DNA of 64,000 nucleotides from Kineococcus aurantiacus (GTDB lineage: Bacteria > Actinomycetota > Actinomycetes > Actinomycetales > Kineococcaceae). Where the stretch lies: the NCBI RefSeq assembly GCF_013409345.1, contig NZ_JACCBB010000001.1, forward strand, positions 1,364,001 to 1,428,000, read 5' to 3'. Each line of letters begins with the position of its first letter. Within the stretch, counting starts at the first letter, position 1. This document shows, piece after piece, positions 42,259 through 53,632 of the stretch. Below the pieces are notes generated by a model. The model did no database searches. It was not told the origin of the DNA and was given only the letters and a program-made list of their open reading frames with translations. The position numbers and the translations under genes are program-made.

Positions 42259-43833
42259 TCAGCGGCTCAGACCGCGGCCGTAGTGCACCGACGGGGAGTT
42301 CAGCGCGTTCGCGACGTTCGGGAACAGGCCCTGGTGCCACGTCGTGCGGGCGTGCGAGTTGCTCACCGCGCCGTCCTGGCCCGCGAACACCTCCACCGAC
42401 CCGGCCGCCTGGAGCCCCCCGACGCGGTCGCCGGGGGCGCCGACGAGGACCTCGTCCCGGCCGTCGCCGTTCAGGTCCGCCCGTCCCAGGGACGTGCCGA
42501 ACCAGTCGTTGGTGTTCCCCGCGTTCCGGTAGCCGTCCGCGGTGGAGGACAGGACGGTCCGGTCGGCCTCGTAGAAGGACTCGGCCCCGCCGTAGAAGAC
42601 GTAGGCCGCGCCGGCGTCGCGGCCGAGGTCGACGTCCTGGCCCTCGGACCCGATGACGAGGTCCTCCTCGCCGCCGTGGCCGAAGGAACCGGCCACGAGG
42701 GCGGAGCCGAAACCGTCGCGGGCCCGCATGTCCCCGCCCGGGACCGCTCCCTCGACGAGGACCTGCGGCCGCGTCGTGTCGACGCCCCAGGCGTCGCCGC
42801 GCAGGACGGTGACGACCCCGGCACCCGGTTCGGAGACCACGGAAGCCTGCGGCGCCCCGATGGCGACGTCCTCGTGGTGGCTGCCCACGAAACGCCCGAC
42901 GGCCAGGGTGACCCCGAAGCTCGGACGGGGTGCGCCGCCCGGCAGGTCGGTCGGGGTGACGGTGCGGCCGTTCACGGAGGTGATCCCGTCCTCGCCACCG
43001 TGCAGGAGGGTGATCCGTTGCGTCCCGGGGGATCCGGCGACGAGGTCGTCGAAACCGTTCCCCGTGACGTCGCCGGTCGCGACCGCGCGGCCGAACTGCG
43101 AGCCGTTCGCGGGGAAACCCTGCCCGACCTGCCCGTCGGTCCAGACGGAGTCCGGTTCGAGCACGGTGGAGTTCCCGTTCCACTCGTCCACCCCGCGCAG
43201 GACGCTGACGCTGCCGCCGCGGATCCCGCCGCTGGTGTCGCCGGGGGCGCCGACGGCCAGGTCGGCGCGGCCGTCGCGGTCGAAGTCGCCCGCGGCCAGG
43301 GCCCAGCCGAAGTCCTCGGACGTGCCCGCGGTGCCGGGGACCCCGGCACCCTGCCGGTACTCGCGGCTGCCGGTGGCGGTGAGACCGCCCGGGCCGCCCT
43401 TGAGGACGACGACGCTGCCGGCGCCGGTGGCACCGGAGCCGTTGCCCGGGACACCGACGGCGAGGTCGGCGTACCCGTCGCCGTCGAAGTCGGCCGCGGC
43501 CAGGGCGGTGCCGAAGAACTCGTGGTCCGAGGCGCTGCCGTCCAGCTGCGGGCTGTCGCCGTGCCACAGCTGGGTGCCGCCGGCGGACACGCCACCGAAA
43601 CCGCCGTAGGAGACGGTCACGGTGCCGGCGTCGGCCTTGCCCCGGACGGCCTGGTAGGGCGAGCCGATGGCGAGGTCCTCGTACCCGTCGCCGTTGAAGT
43701 CGCTGGAGATGCCGACCCCGCCGTCGGCGTGCGCGGCGGGGGCACCGGCCACGGCACCGAGGCAGGTGGCCAGGACCCCGGCGGTCACCGCGGGGACGAA
43801 GCGTGATCGGGTCGTGGACGTGTTGCGCTGCAT
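42259..43833 (-). CDS. Secreted seven-bladed FG-GAP (integrin-alpha-like) propeller
   Basis: A 524-residue secreted protein. The signal peptide ends near AHA-D at residue 36. Seven FG-GAP-type repeats follow, each with a calcium-loop motif: FNGDGYEDLAIGSP (about 45), FDGDGYADLAVGVP (117), FDRDGRADLAVGAP (185), VTGNGFDDLVAGSP (256), SHHEDVAIGAP (318), GHGGEEDLVIGS (385) and LNGDGRDEVLVGAP (454). Repeats 5 and 6 have lost part of the DxDxDG loop. Seven blades match the integrin alpha propeller. No anchor is seen. ATG at 43833 gives the proper signal peptide. Confidence 0.9.
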   Translation of the reverse strand: MQRNTSTTRSRFVPAVTAGVLATCLGAVAGAPAAHADGGVGISSDFNGDGYEDLAIGSPYQAVRGKADAGTVTVSYGGFGGVSAGGTQLWHGDSPQLDGSASDHEFFGTALAAADFDGDGYADLAVGVPGNGSGATGAGSVVVLKGGPGGLTATGSREYRQGAGVPGTAGTSEDFGWALAAGDFDRDGRADLAVGAPGDTSGGIRGGSVSVLRGVDEWNGNSTVLEPDSVWTDGQVGQGFPANGSQFGRAVATGDVTGNGFDDLVAGSPGTQRITLLHGGEDGITSVNGRTVTPTDLPGGAPRPSFGVTLAVGRFVGSHHEDVAIGAPQASVVSEPGAGVVTVLRGDAWGVDTTRPQVLVEGAVPGGDMRARDGFGSALVAGSFGHGGEEDLVIGSEGQDVDLGRDAGAAYVFYGGAESFYEADRTVLSSTADGYRNAGNTNDWFGTSLGRADLNGDGRDEVLVGAPGDRVGGLQAAGSVEVFAGQDGAVSNSHARTTWHQGLFPNVANALNSPSVHYGRGLSR

Positions 43834-43971
43834 GTGTTCTCCCCCTGAGAACGTGGGCGCGCGACCGCAGGGCGATGCGCCGGACCCCCTGTCCGGTGCA
43901 TCGCGGGTGGTACGTGGCGGGGTGGTGCGTTCCGCTCGGGCGGGCGCGCTCGGCGAGTGCCGTGACCGCAA

Positions 43972-43986
43972 CCTAATGCTGTTAGG
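43972..43986. promoter_or_regulatory. CCTAA-TGCTG-TTAGG dyad
   Basis: A 5+5+5 inverted repeat containing CTAATGCTGTTAG, the kind of site bound by small TetR repressors. It lies 139 bases upstream of the FG-GAP start and 46 bases past the TetR stop. It may be the TetR target, linking the two genes. Confidence 0.4.
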
Positions 43987-44031
43987 AAGAGCGGGTCAAG
44001 GGTTTCCGCGCCTCCGCCGCGCGGGACGTCC

Positions 44032-44643
44032 TCAGCCCGCGGCGCGGGCGGCCACCGCCTCCACCAGGTGCGCGAGCCCGGCCTCGAAACCCTCCTGGTC
44101 GATGGTCCGGCGGTCGCAGGCGCGCAGGGCCGCGACCAGCGCCGGGTACCTGCCCTCGTACTCCTCGGTCCGCCCGAAACCCCCGATGAAGGTCTCCACC
44201 GCCGACCCCAGCACCAGGTAGTCCAGGACGACGACGCTGCGCAGCGCCTCCTCCGGCGCGAGGCCGTGACGCAGCAGGGTGGCGAGCACCGCGTCGTAGA
44301 CCCGCGGCGCCGACTCGGTGCCGATGGGGCGGCGCACGATGAGGACCGCGGCGCGGGGGTGCCGGGCGTAGGCGGCCCGGTAGGAGCGCGCGAAGGCGGT
44401 CAGCGCGCTCCGCAGGTCCGGGGCCTGCAGGGTCTCCAGGTCGATCTCGTCGTTGATGAGCTCGTGGACGGCGTCGACGATCTCCTCCTGCGAGGAGACG
44501 TGGCTGTAGAGGGAGGGGGCCCGCACGCCCAGGCGGTCACCGAGGGCCCGCATCGTCCAGCCCGGGCCGTTCTCGTCGATGAGTTCCAGCGCCGCCCGGG
44601 CGATGGTCGCGCGGTCGAGGGGGGCGGTCGAGGACCTGGGCAT
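44032..44643 (-). CDS. TetR-family regulator (TetR_C-type effector domain)
   Basis: A 203-residue repressor. The HTH is at about residues 10-55 (LDRATIARAALELIDENGPG, GDRLGVRAPSLYSHVSSQEE). The C-terminal part (LRSALTAFARSYRAAYARHPRAAVL, EEALRSVVVLDYLVLGSAVE) resembles the tetracycline-repressor-like C-domain. No drug-efflux gene is adjacent. Candidate sites are the CTAATGCTGTTAG dyad (43972-43986) near the FG-GAP gene and CCTGACGC/GCGTCAGG (44676-44712) upstream of its own ATG. Confidence 0.88.
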   Translation of the reverse strand: MPRSSTAPLDRATIARAALELIDENGPGWTMRALGDRLGVRAPSLYSHVSSQEEIVDAVHELINDEIDLETLQAPDLRSALTAFARSYRAAYARHPRAAVLIVRRPIGTESAPRVYDAVLATLLRHGLAPEEALRSVVVLDYLVLGSAVETFIGGFGRTEEYEGRYPALVAALRACDRRTIDQEGFEAGLAHLVEAVAARAAG

Positions 44644-44675
44644 GGCGACTCCGTCCGGAGGGTTCCCCCTCACCT

Positions 44676-44712
44676 CCTGACGCCCCCGGTTCCCGGCGTC
44701 CGAAGCGTCAGG
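44676..44712. promoter_or_regulatory. Wide inverted repeat upstream of TetR gene
   Basis: CCTGACGC (44676-44683) and GCGTCAGG (44705-44712) are perfect 8-base arms 21 bases apart, 33 to 69 bases before the TetR ATG. They may be autoregulatory half-sites or a terminator for the upstream aminopeptidase gene, whose stop is at 44754. Confidence 0.4.
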
Positions 44713-44753
44713 TTACGTCGGCCCGCCGGGACCGCGGGAGCGCCCCGCCCGGT

Positions 44754-45527
44754 TCAGGGCGCGGTGAGGACGACCGGCCCGTCGGCCGTCACCGCGACGG
44801 TGTGCTCCTCGTGGGCGCCGCGGCTGCCGTCGACGCTCCGCATCGTCCAGCCGTCGTCGTCGGTGCGGTAGGCGGGGTTCCCGCCGGCGGTGAACCACGG
44901 CTCGATGGCGATGACGAGGCCGGCCTGCAGCTTCAGGCCGCGGCCGGCCTTGCCGTCGTTGGGCACCGAGGGGTCCTCGTGCATCGTGTGCCCGACCCCG
45001 TGACCGCCGAACTCGGTGTTCACGCCGCAGCCGTGGGCGTGGCCGACGGCGCCGATGGCGGCGGAGACGTCGCCGACCCGGTTCCCCACCACGGCGGCGG
45101 CGATGCCGGCGGCGAGCGCCTCCCGGGTCGCGGCGACGAGTTCGGCGTCGCCGGGCCGGGGGGTGCCGACGCTGAAGGTCGTCGCGGAGTCCCCGGCCCA
45201 GCCGTCGAGCACGGCGCCGCAGTCGACGCTGAGCAGGTCGCCGTCGCGCAGGACGTAGGGGCCGGGGATGCCGTGCAGCACGGCGTCGTTGACGGAGGCG
45301 CAGATGACGCCGGGGAAGGGGGTGTCGGCGAACCGGGGCTGGTAGTTCAGGAAGGGCGACGTGGCACCCGCACCGAAGATCACCTCGCGGGCGACGGCGT
45401 CGAGCTCGTCGAGCCGCACCCCGGGCGCGGCGTGCTCGCGCACGGCGGCGAGCGCCCGCGCCACGACCCGGCCCGCGGCGCGCATGGCCTCGAGTTCGCC
45501 GGGCGTCTTGAGTTCCACCATCGCCAT
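44754..45527 (-). CDS. map: Methionine aminopeptidase, type I
   Basis: A 257-residue metalloprotease that removes the initiator methionine. Metal ligands can be read in LLSVDCGAVLDGWAGDSATTF (two Asp), GGHGVGHTMHEDPSVPN (His), VIAIEPWFTAGG (Glu) and EEHTVAVT (Glu). No N-terminal zinc finger. The second ATG (45521) has AAGGGG at better spacing than the first, so the mature protein may start MVELKTP. Actinobacteria usually have more than one map gene. This copy is divergent from an XRE regulator across three 14-base repeats, so it looks specially regulated. Confidence 0.93.
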   Translation of the reverse strand: MAMVELKTPGELEAMRAAGRVVARALAAVREHAAPGVRLDELDAVAREVIFGAGATSPFLNYQPRFADTPFPGVICASVNDAVLHGIPGPYVLRDGDLLSVDCGAVLDGWAGDSATTFSVGTPRPGDAELVAATREALAAGIAAAVVGNRVGDVSAAIGAVGHAHGCGVNTEFGGHGVGHTMHEDPSVPNDGKAGRGLKLQAGLVIAIEPWFTAGGNPAYRTDDDGWTMRSVDGSRGAHEEHTVAVTADGPVVLTAP

Positions 45528-45534
45528 CCCCTTC

Positions 45535-45576
45535 GGTATTCTTATCCCGGTACTTCTATCCCGGTATTAGTATCAC
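45535..45576. promoter_or_regulatory. Three tandem 14-base repeats between map and XRE gene
   Basis: GGTATTCTTATCCC, GGTACTTCTATCCC and GGTATTAGTATCAC run head to tail (45535-45548, 45549-45562, 45563-45576) and fill most of the 53-base gap. The sequence is strikingly AT-rich. TAGTAT (45568-45573) can serve as -10 with the XRE ATG only 7 bases on, implying a leaderless message. The repeats are probable operators of the XRE protein. Confidence 0.65.
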
Positions 45577-45580
45577 GTCC

Positions 45581-45862
45581 ATGGTCCGGCCCCCGCTGCC
45601 CGAAGAGGTGCGCGCCCGCGGGCGCCGCCTCGGCGAACTCCTGCGCACCGCCCGCGGCGAGCGCACCGTCCCGCAGGTCTCCGCGCTGTCCGGCGTCCCC
45701 GCCGAGACGCTGCGCAAGATCGAGGCCGGCCGCATCCCCACCCCGGCGTTCTTCACCGTCGTCGCGCTCGCCGACGCGCTCGACCTGCCGCTGGTGCAGG
45801 TCGTCGAGCACTGCACGCCACCGGCGATCCCCGTCGAGGGCCCCGCGGAGGGGGTGGCGTGA
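45581..45862 (+). CDS. Small XRE-family HTH regulator
   Basis: A 93-residue protein, nearly all helix-turn-helix. RRLGELLRTARGERTVPQVS, ALSGVPAETLRKIEAGRIPT and FTVVALADALDLPLVQVVEH form the five-helix Cro/C1 fold; the PAETLRKIEAGRIP recognition region is distinctive. No sensor domain. It is coupled to the FAD oxidase by GTGA and divergent from map, with three repeats between. It likely regulates both directions. Confidence 0.9.
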   Translation: MVRPPLPEEVRARGRRLGELLRTARGERTVPQVSALSGVPAETLRKIEAGRIPTPAFFTVVALADALDLPLVQVVEHCTPPAIPVEGPAEGVA

Positions 45863-47178
45863 AGCTGCTGGAGGACCTCGCCGCGCGCGAGGCCGCGGCG
45901 ACCGACCGCTCCGGCCACCGCCCCGACACCCTCCCCGACGGCGTCGTGCGGGCGACGTGCGTCGACGACGTCGTCGAGACGCTGCGCTGGGCCAGCGCCC
46001 ACCGCACCCCCGTCGTGCCCCGCGGCGCCGGGACCGGGCTGGCCGCCGGGGCCAGCGCGCGGGCCGGGGAGGTCGTCCTCGACCTGTCCGGCCTGGACCG
46101 CATCGTGCAGCTCCGGCCCGACGACCAGGTCGCCGTCGTCGAACCGGGCGTGCTGACCGCCGACCTCGACGCCGCCGCGGGCGAGCACGGCCTGTTCTAC
46201 GCCCCCGACCCCGCCAGCGCCGCGATCTCCACCGTCGGCGGGAACATCGCCACCAACGCCGGCGGCCTGCGCTGCGCCAAGTACGGCGTGACGCGCGAGT
46301 CCGTGCTGGGCCTGGACCTCGTGCTCGCCGACGGGCGGCGGCTGTCCACGGGCCGGCAGACCGTCAAGGGCGTCGCCGGGTACGACCTGACGAGCCTGGT
46401 CGTCGGTTCCGAGGGCACGCTCGCGGTCGTCGTCGGCGCCACCCTGCGGCTGCGGCCCCGGCCCGCCGAGACCGCCACCCTCGCAGCGCACTTCGACGAC
46501 GTCGTCGCAGCCGCCGCCGCGGCCTCGGCGATCACGTCGGCCCGGCTGCAGCCGTCCGTGCTCGAACTCGTCGACGCCGTGACGCTCGAGGCCGTCGACG
46601 CGGCGCGGGGTTCGTCGCTGCGCTCGCGGGGAGCCGCGGTGCTCGTCGTGCAGTGCGACGGCCGGGGCGCGGTCGCGGACACCGCGGCCGTCGGCGAGGT
46701 CGTCGCCCCCTTCGCCACGTCGTGGAGCTCGACGACCGACCCCGCCGAGGCCGAGGAGCTGCTCGCCGCCCGCCGCGCCGGGCTGCCCGCGCTGGAGGCC
46801 ACCGGCGACGTGTTCATCGAGGACGTCTCGGTGCCCCGCTCGAAGCTGGCCGAAGCGGTCTCCGGCGTCCAGGCCATCTCGGCCCGCACCGGCGTGCGGA
46901 TCGCGACCATCGCCCACGCCGGCGACGGCAACCTGCACCCGATCGTCGTCGTCGAGCGCGGCGCGACGGTGACCGAGGGCCCGCCGTGGGAGGCCGCGTG
47001 CGCGGTGTTCGACCTGGCGCTGAGCCTCGGCGGCACCCTGACCGGCGAGCACGGCGTGGGGCTGCTGAAGCGGACGTGGCTGCGGGCCGAGCTCGGGCAG
47101 GACAGCCTGGACCTGCAGCGCGGCCTCAAGGCCGTCTTCGACCCGCTGGGCATCCTCAACCCCGGCAAGGCGATCTGA
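45859..47178 (+). CDS. FAD-linked oxidase, GlcD/D-lactate-dehydrogenase type
   Basis: A 439-residue flavoenzyme of the VAO/PCMH superfamily. The FAD domain has VVPRGAGTGLAAGASARAGEVVLDL, STVGGNIATNAGGLRCAKYG and TVKGVAGYDLTSLVVGSEGT. The C-terminal FAD-oxidase_C part ends TIAHAGDGNLHPIVVVE and GGTLTGEHGVGLLKRTW, with the metal/hydroxyacid histidines. It oxidises a 2-hydroxyacid such as glycolate or D-lactate. GlcE/GlcF partners are not adjacent. GTG overlaps the XRE stop. Confidence 0.92.
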   Translation: MKLLEDLAAREAAATDRSGHRPDTLPDGVVRATCVDDVVETLRWASAHRTPVVPRGAGTGLAAGASARAGEVVLDLSGLDRIVQLRPDDQVAVVEPGVLTADLDAAAGEHGLFYAPDPASAAISTVGGNIATNAGGLRCAKYGVTRESVLGLDLVLADGRRLSTGRQTVKGVAGYDLTSLVVGSEGTLAVVVGATLRLRPRPAETATLAAHFDDVVAAAAAASAITSARLQPSVLELVDAVTLEAVDAARGSSLRSRGAAVLVVQCDGRGAVADTAAVGEVVAPFATSWSSTTDPAEAEELLAARRAGLPALEATGDVFIEDVSVPRSKLAEAVSGVQAISARTGVRIATIAHAGDGNLHPIVVVERGATVTEGPPWEAACAVFDLALSLGGTLTGEHGVGLLKRTWLRAELGQDSLDLQRGLKAVFDPLGILNPGKAI

Positions 47179-50490
<3,312 letters not shown>

Positions 50491-50500
50491 CCCGGCGCAC

Positions 50501-50536
50501 GCGCAGGCCCGGCGGGGTTCCCCGCCGGGCCTGCGC
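50501..50536. terminator. 17-base-pair terminator between argG and the hydrolase
   Basis: GCGCAGGCCCGGCGGGG (50501-50517) and CCCCGCCGGGCCTGCGC (50520-50536) pair perfectly around TT, between two convergent stops. Confidence 0.85.
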
Positions 50537-50565
50537 GCTGTCCGGACCCGTTGCCGCGCAGCCGG

Positions 50566-51474
50566 TCAGTACGGGCAGTTGCTGCGGTACTCGCTGATGG
50601 TCGTGGTGATCGACGGCGCCGGGCACAGGAACTGGCTGTACCGGGTGTCGTCGTCCACGAACCGCTTGAGCCAGGAGATGCTGTACGAGGCGATGGTGGT
50701 GTTGGACGAGTTCGGGGCGAAGTGGCTCGCGCCGCGCAGTTCCAGGTACGCCTTCTCGGTCGTCGAGGGCAGCGACTGGTAGAACGGCTCCGAGTGCGAG
50801 GTCACCGGGGCGACGGTGTCGTCCTGCGCCCCCACGATGAACGTCGGGGTGGTGATCTCCGGCCACGTCTTGTCGAGGTTCCACGGGGTCAGGCCGATCG
50901 CCGCGCGCAGCGACGGGCGGTCCTTGGCGGCCTCCAGGGTGCCGCCGCCACCCATCGAGTGACCCACCACCGCGATCCGGCTCGCGTCGACCCGGCTGCG
51001 GACGCTGCTGCTGCCGGTGAGGTAGTCGGCGGCCGCGAGCAGCTCGTCGCCGCGGGTGGCCGGCTGGTCGTAGCGGCTCAGGGTGTCGATGGTGAACACC
51101 ACGAAACCCTGGGACGCCAGCCGCGGCCCCAGCCAGGCGATGCTGGACTGGGTGGCCGTGTAGCCGGGGGCGATGACGACCCCGCCGAACGTGCCGGCCG
51201 TCGTGGAGGTCGGGTAGTAGATCGTGCCGCCGCCGAAACCCCGGGCCGAGAAGCTCGAGACGGTGGTCTGCGCCGTGGCGAACGAGCCGCGGGTGGCCTG
51301 GATGCTGGACGTCGTGGGCGCCGGGCCGCGCTCGTAGGGGTTGTCCGCGGCCTGCGCGGGCTGCGCGGCGAGCAGCGGCAGGGTCAGGGCGAACGTGGTC
51401 GCGGCGAGCGAGGCACGCACGCGGCGGGTGCCGCGGCGCGGGGTGCGGTCGCTGGTGGGGGTGGTGCGCGGCAT
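50566..51474 (-). CDS. Secreted cutinase/polyester hydrolase (PET-hydrolase family)
   Basis: A 302-residue secreted alpha/beta hydrolase closely resembling the Thermobifida cutinases that degrade PET. After a Sec-type signal peptide (cleavage near AQA-AD, residue 42) comes [10 protein letters not shown], as in those enzymes. Catalytic Ser173 is in GHSMGGGG, Asp219 in AQDDTVAP and His251 in ASHFAPN. Oxyanion Tyr105 (PGYT) and Met174, the substrate-stacking Trp198 (LTPWNL) and the disulfide Cys284-Cys300 are all present. It cleaves esters of cutin-like or synthetic polyesters; activity on PET is untested. ATG at 51474 follows AGAGGAAA. Divergent from a TetR gene. Confidence 0.93.
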   Translation of the reverse strand: MPRTTPTSDRTPRRGTRRVRASLAATTFALTLPLLAAQPAQAADNPYERGPAPTTSSIQATRGSFATAQTTVSSFSARGFGGGTIYYPTSTTAGTFGGVVIAPGYTATQSSIAWLGPRLASQGFVVFTIDTLSRYDQPATRGDELLAAADYLTGSSSVRSRVDASRIAVVGHSMGGGGTLEAAKDRPSLRAAIGLTPWNLDKTWPEITTPTFIVGAQDDTVAPVTSHSEPFYQSLPSTTEKAYLELRGASHFAPNSSNTTIASYSISWLKRFVDDDTRYSQFLCPAPSITTTISEYRSNCPY

Positions 51475-51589
51475 CGGGGTTTCCTCTCGGGGACCGACGG
51501 GGGGTACGGGCCCGCGCGGACGGAGCCGCCGGGGACGCGACGTCGTGACCCCGAGCACCTCCACCGGGCCGGCCGGGCTCACGCTAACT

Positions 51590-51613
51590 TTGCCTCACCA
51601 CGTGGTCAAGCAA
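51590..51613. promoter_or_regulatory. 24-base TetR-type operator of the polyester hydrolase
   Basis: The site equals its own reverse complement at 20 of 24 positions, with a perfect core ACCACGTGGT (51597-51606) and outer TTGC/GCAA arms. It lies in the 187-base divergent gap, 116 bases upstream of the hydrolase and 49 upstream of the TetR start. Confidence 0.7.
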
Positions 51614-51661
51614 GTCCTGCGCGCCGCCCGGCGACCTCCCCGCCGCGGCTACCCTTCCCCC

Positions 51662-52273
51662 GTGCCACCCCCCGCAGACGACGGCCCGCCGGCCGAGGAC
51701 GGCCGCCGGCTGCGCTACCGGCACCGCCGCGAGGAACTCCTGCAGGCGGCCACCGAGCACGTCGTCGAGCAGGGCCTGGCCCACGCCTCGCTGCGCCGCG
51801 TCGCCGAGGGGGTCGGCGTCAGCCACGCCGCGCTGCTGCACCACTTCGGCTCCCGCGAGGGGCTGCTCGCCGAGATCGTCGAGCGCGTCCTGACCCGCGC
51901 CTTCAGCGCCCCGGGCCTGCACGAGGGCGACCCCGAGGGCGGGCCGCTGCGGGCGCTGTGGCACCACGCCACCGCCGAGCCGGGCGAGCGCCACGTCCGG
52001 CTGTTCCTGGCCATCACCGGCCAGGCGCTCTACGACGACGGCCTCGCCGCGACGGTGCGGCGGTCCGTGCGCGAGCGCAGCGACCTCGTCGCCGCCGGGT
52101 TCGCGGCCGCCGGCGCGGACCCCGCGACGGCCCGGTCGCTGGGCACCCTCGTCCTGTCGACCATGCGCGGGCTGCTGCTGGACCGCCTGGTCACCGGCGA
52201 CACCGCCCGCGTCGACGCCGCGTTCGAGGGGTTCGTGCGCGGCCTGGAGGCGGCGTACCCGCGCCGCCCCTGA
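51662..52273 (+). CDS. TetR-family regulator, probable polyester-hydrolase regulator
   Basis: A 203-residue repressor. The HTH is at about residues 20-65 (RREELLQAATEHVVEQGLAH, GVSHAALLHHFGSREGLLAE). The helical ligand domain (HVRLFLAITGQALYDDGLAA, GTLVLSTMRGLLLDRLVTGD) follows. GTG at 51662 is preceded by a proline-rich codon run. It is divergent from the secreted hydrolase and separated from it by a long palindrome, so local control is likely. The ligand may be a fatty or hydroxy acid released from polyester. Confidence 0.9.
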   Translation: MPPPADDGPPAEDGRRLRYRHRREELLQAATEHVVEQGLAHASLRRVAEGVGVSHAALLHHFGSREGLLAEIVERVLTRAFSAPGLHEGDPEGGPLRALWHHATAEPGERHVRLFLAITGQALYDDGLAATVRRSVRERSDLVAAGFAAAGADPATARSLGTLVLSTMRGLLLDRLVTGDTARVDAAFEGFVRGLEAAYPRRP

Positions 52274-52305
52274 CGCCCCCGGGAGCAGCGGGAGCCCCCG
52301 AACCG

Positions 52306-52350
52306 CGCGTCCCCCCGGACGGGCCGGTGCCGGCCGTCCGGGGGGACGCG
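52306..52350. terminator. Long hairpin after the TetR gene
   Basis: CGCGTCCCCCCGGACGG (52306-52322) and CCGTCCGGGGGGACGCG (52334-52350) form a perfect 17-base-pair stem with an 11-base loop, between convergent stops. Three GGTGGGAC units follow. Confidence 0.85.
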
Positions 52351-52382
52351 GGTGGGACGCGGGTGGGACTGGGTGGGACGGC

Positions 52383-53063
52383 TCAGCGGATGGAGCGGTC
52401 CGCCTCCTCGAGCCGGGCCTGCAGCTCCTCGCGGGTGCGCCGACGCGGCTCGGCGGGGTCCCCGCTCTCGGTGTAGACCCCCGCGTACGCGGGCTGGTCG
52501 CGCTGGAAGCGCCAGCTGTCGGCCAGGCTCCCGGTGTCGAAGACGTCGTAGCCGATGGCGTCGAGGAACTCGGCGACCACGCGCTCGGCCTCCTCGTCGT
52601 CCCCGGCGATCGTCAGGGTCGTGCGGTCCGCCGCGCCCGCGGGGCGCTGCAGCTCCCCGAGGTTCTGGGCGAAGATGTTGTTGAACGCCTTGACGACGCG
52701 GGCCCCCGCGAAGTGGCGCTGCACGAGCTCGCTGGTGGTCAGCTCGTGGCTGTCCAGGACGGCGATGTCGCCGTCGCGCTCGGGGTAGTAGTTGCAGGTG
52801 TCGATGACGACCTTGCCGTCCAGCAGCCCGGCCGGCAGGTCCTGGACGCGGCCCAGGGGGATGGTGACGACGACGAGGTCCCCCGCCTCGGCGGCCTCGG
52901 CGGTCGTCGCGGCGCGCGCCCGGGGGCCCAGCTCTCCGACGAGGCCGGCCAGCGACTCCGGGCCGCGGGAGTTGGCGATGACGACGTCGTGACCGGCGTC
53001 CACCGCGAGTCGCGCGAGGACGCTGCCGATGTTGCCGCTGCCGATGATTCCGATGACGCTCAT
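52383..53063 (-). CDS. NADPH-dependent F420 reductase-like oxidoreductase
   Basis: A 226-residue Rossmann protein. GIIGSGNIGSVLARLAVDAGHDVVIANSRGPESL is the dinucleotide site; the SRG after beta-2 suggests NADP. VVVTIPLGRVQDLPAGLL and VIDTCNYYPERDG follow, then RVVKAFNNIFAQNL. It resembles F420H2:NADP oxidoreductase (Fno) and the related NAD(P)-binding proteins used in actinobacteria. A true F420 role is not proven from sequence. ATG at 53063. It stands alone. Confidence 0.88.
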   Translation of the reverse strand: MSVIGIIGSGNIGSVLARLAVDAGHDVVIANSRGPESLAGLVGELGPRARAATTAEAAEAGDLVVVTIPLGRVQDLPAGLLDGKVVIDTCNYYPERDGDIAVLDSHELTTSELVQRHFAGARVVKAFNNIFAQNLGELQRPAGAADRTTLTIAGDDEEAERVVAEFLDAIGYDVFDTGSLADSWRFQRDQPAYAGVYTESGDPAEPRRRTREELQARLEEADRSIR

Positions 53064-53131
53064 GACTGCTGCAAGGCGCACCGCGCGGGGAGCATTCCGG
53101 CACCTCACCCGGACGGGTGGGCCGGGACCGC

Positions 53132-53632
53132 TCAGGCGACCCGCACGGGCTCGGCGTCGCACATCCGCACGAGCTCGGCGAAGGTCGTGGGGAACACCGC
53201 GTGCGGGGTCCCGGCCGCGGCCCACACGACGTCGTAGCGCAGCAGGTCGACGTCGATGACGGTGCGCAGGTGCTGCGGGTGCCCCACGGGGGAGACCCCG
53301 CCGACGGGCTGCCCCGTCGCGGCCCGGACCACGGGCGCGCGGGGCCGGGTGAGCTCGCGCGCGCCGAGCGCGGCGGCCGTGGCGGTCACGTCGACGCGGT
53401 GCTCGCCGCTGGTCAGCACGAGGACCGGTTCGTCGTCGGCGAGGAACACGAGGCTGTTCGCGATCGCGCCGACCGGGCAGCCGAGGACCTCGGCCGCCTG
53501 GGCGGCGGTGCGCGCCGGGCTCGTCAGCTCGACGACCTCGCCCCGGGCCCCGGCCTCGCGCAGCGCCCGGGCGACGACGACAGCGTTGCGGTGCACCAGG
53601 ACTCCTCGGGTCGCGGGGTGGCTCGGCGTCAC
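53132..53632 (-). CDS. YbaK/EbsC-family aminoacyl-tRNA deacylase
   Basis: A 166-residue editing-domain protein. VAGRALREAGARGEVVELTS-like N-terminus, then RTAAQAAEVLGCPVGAIANSLVFLADDEPVLVLTSGEHRVD and GQPVGGVSPVGHPQHLRTVIDVDLLRYD, read in order, are the family core; the lysine of typical YbaK is not where I expect it, as in many YeaK-type members. It should hydrolyse mischarged tRNA. GTG overlaps the stop of the LuxR gene (GTGA), so the two are coupled. Confidence 0.88.
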   Translation of the reverse strand: MTPSHPATRGVLVHRNAVVVARALREAGARGEVVELTSPARTAAQAAEVLGCPVGAIANSLVFLADDEPVLVLTSGEHRVDVTATAAALGARELTRPRAPVVRAATGQPVGGVSPVGHPQHLRTVIDVDLLRYDVVWAAAGTPHAVFPTTFAELVRMCDAEPVRVA

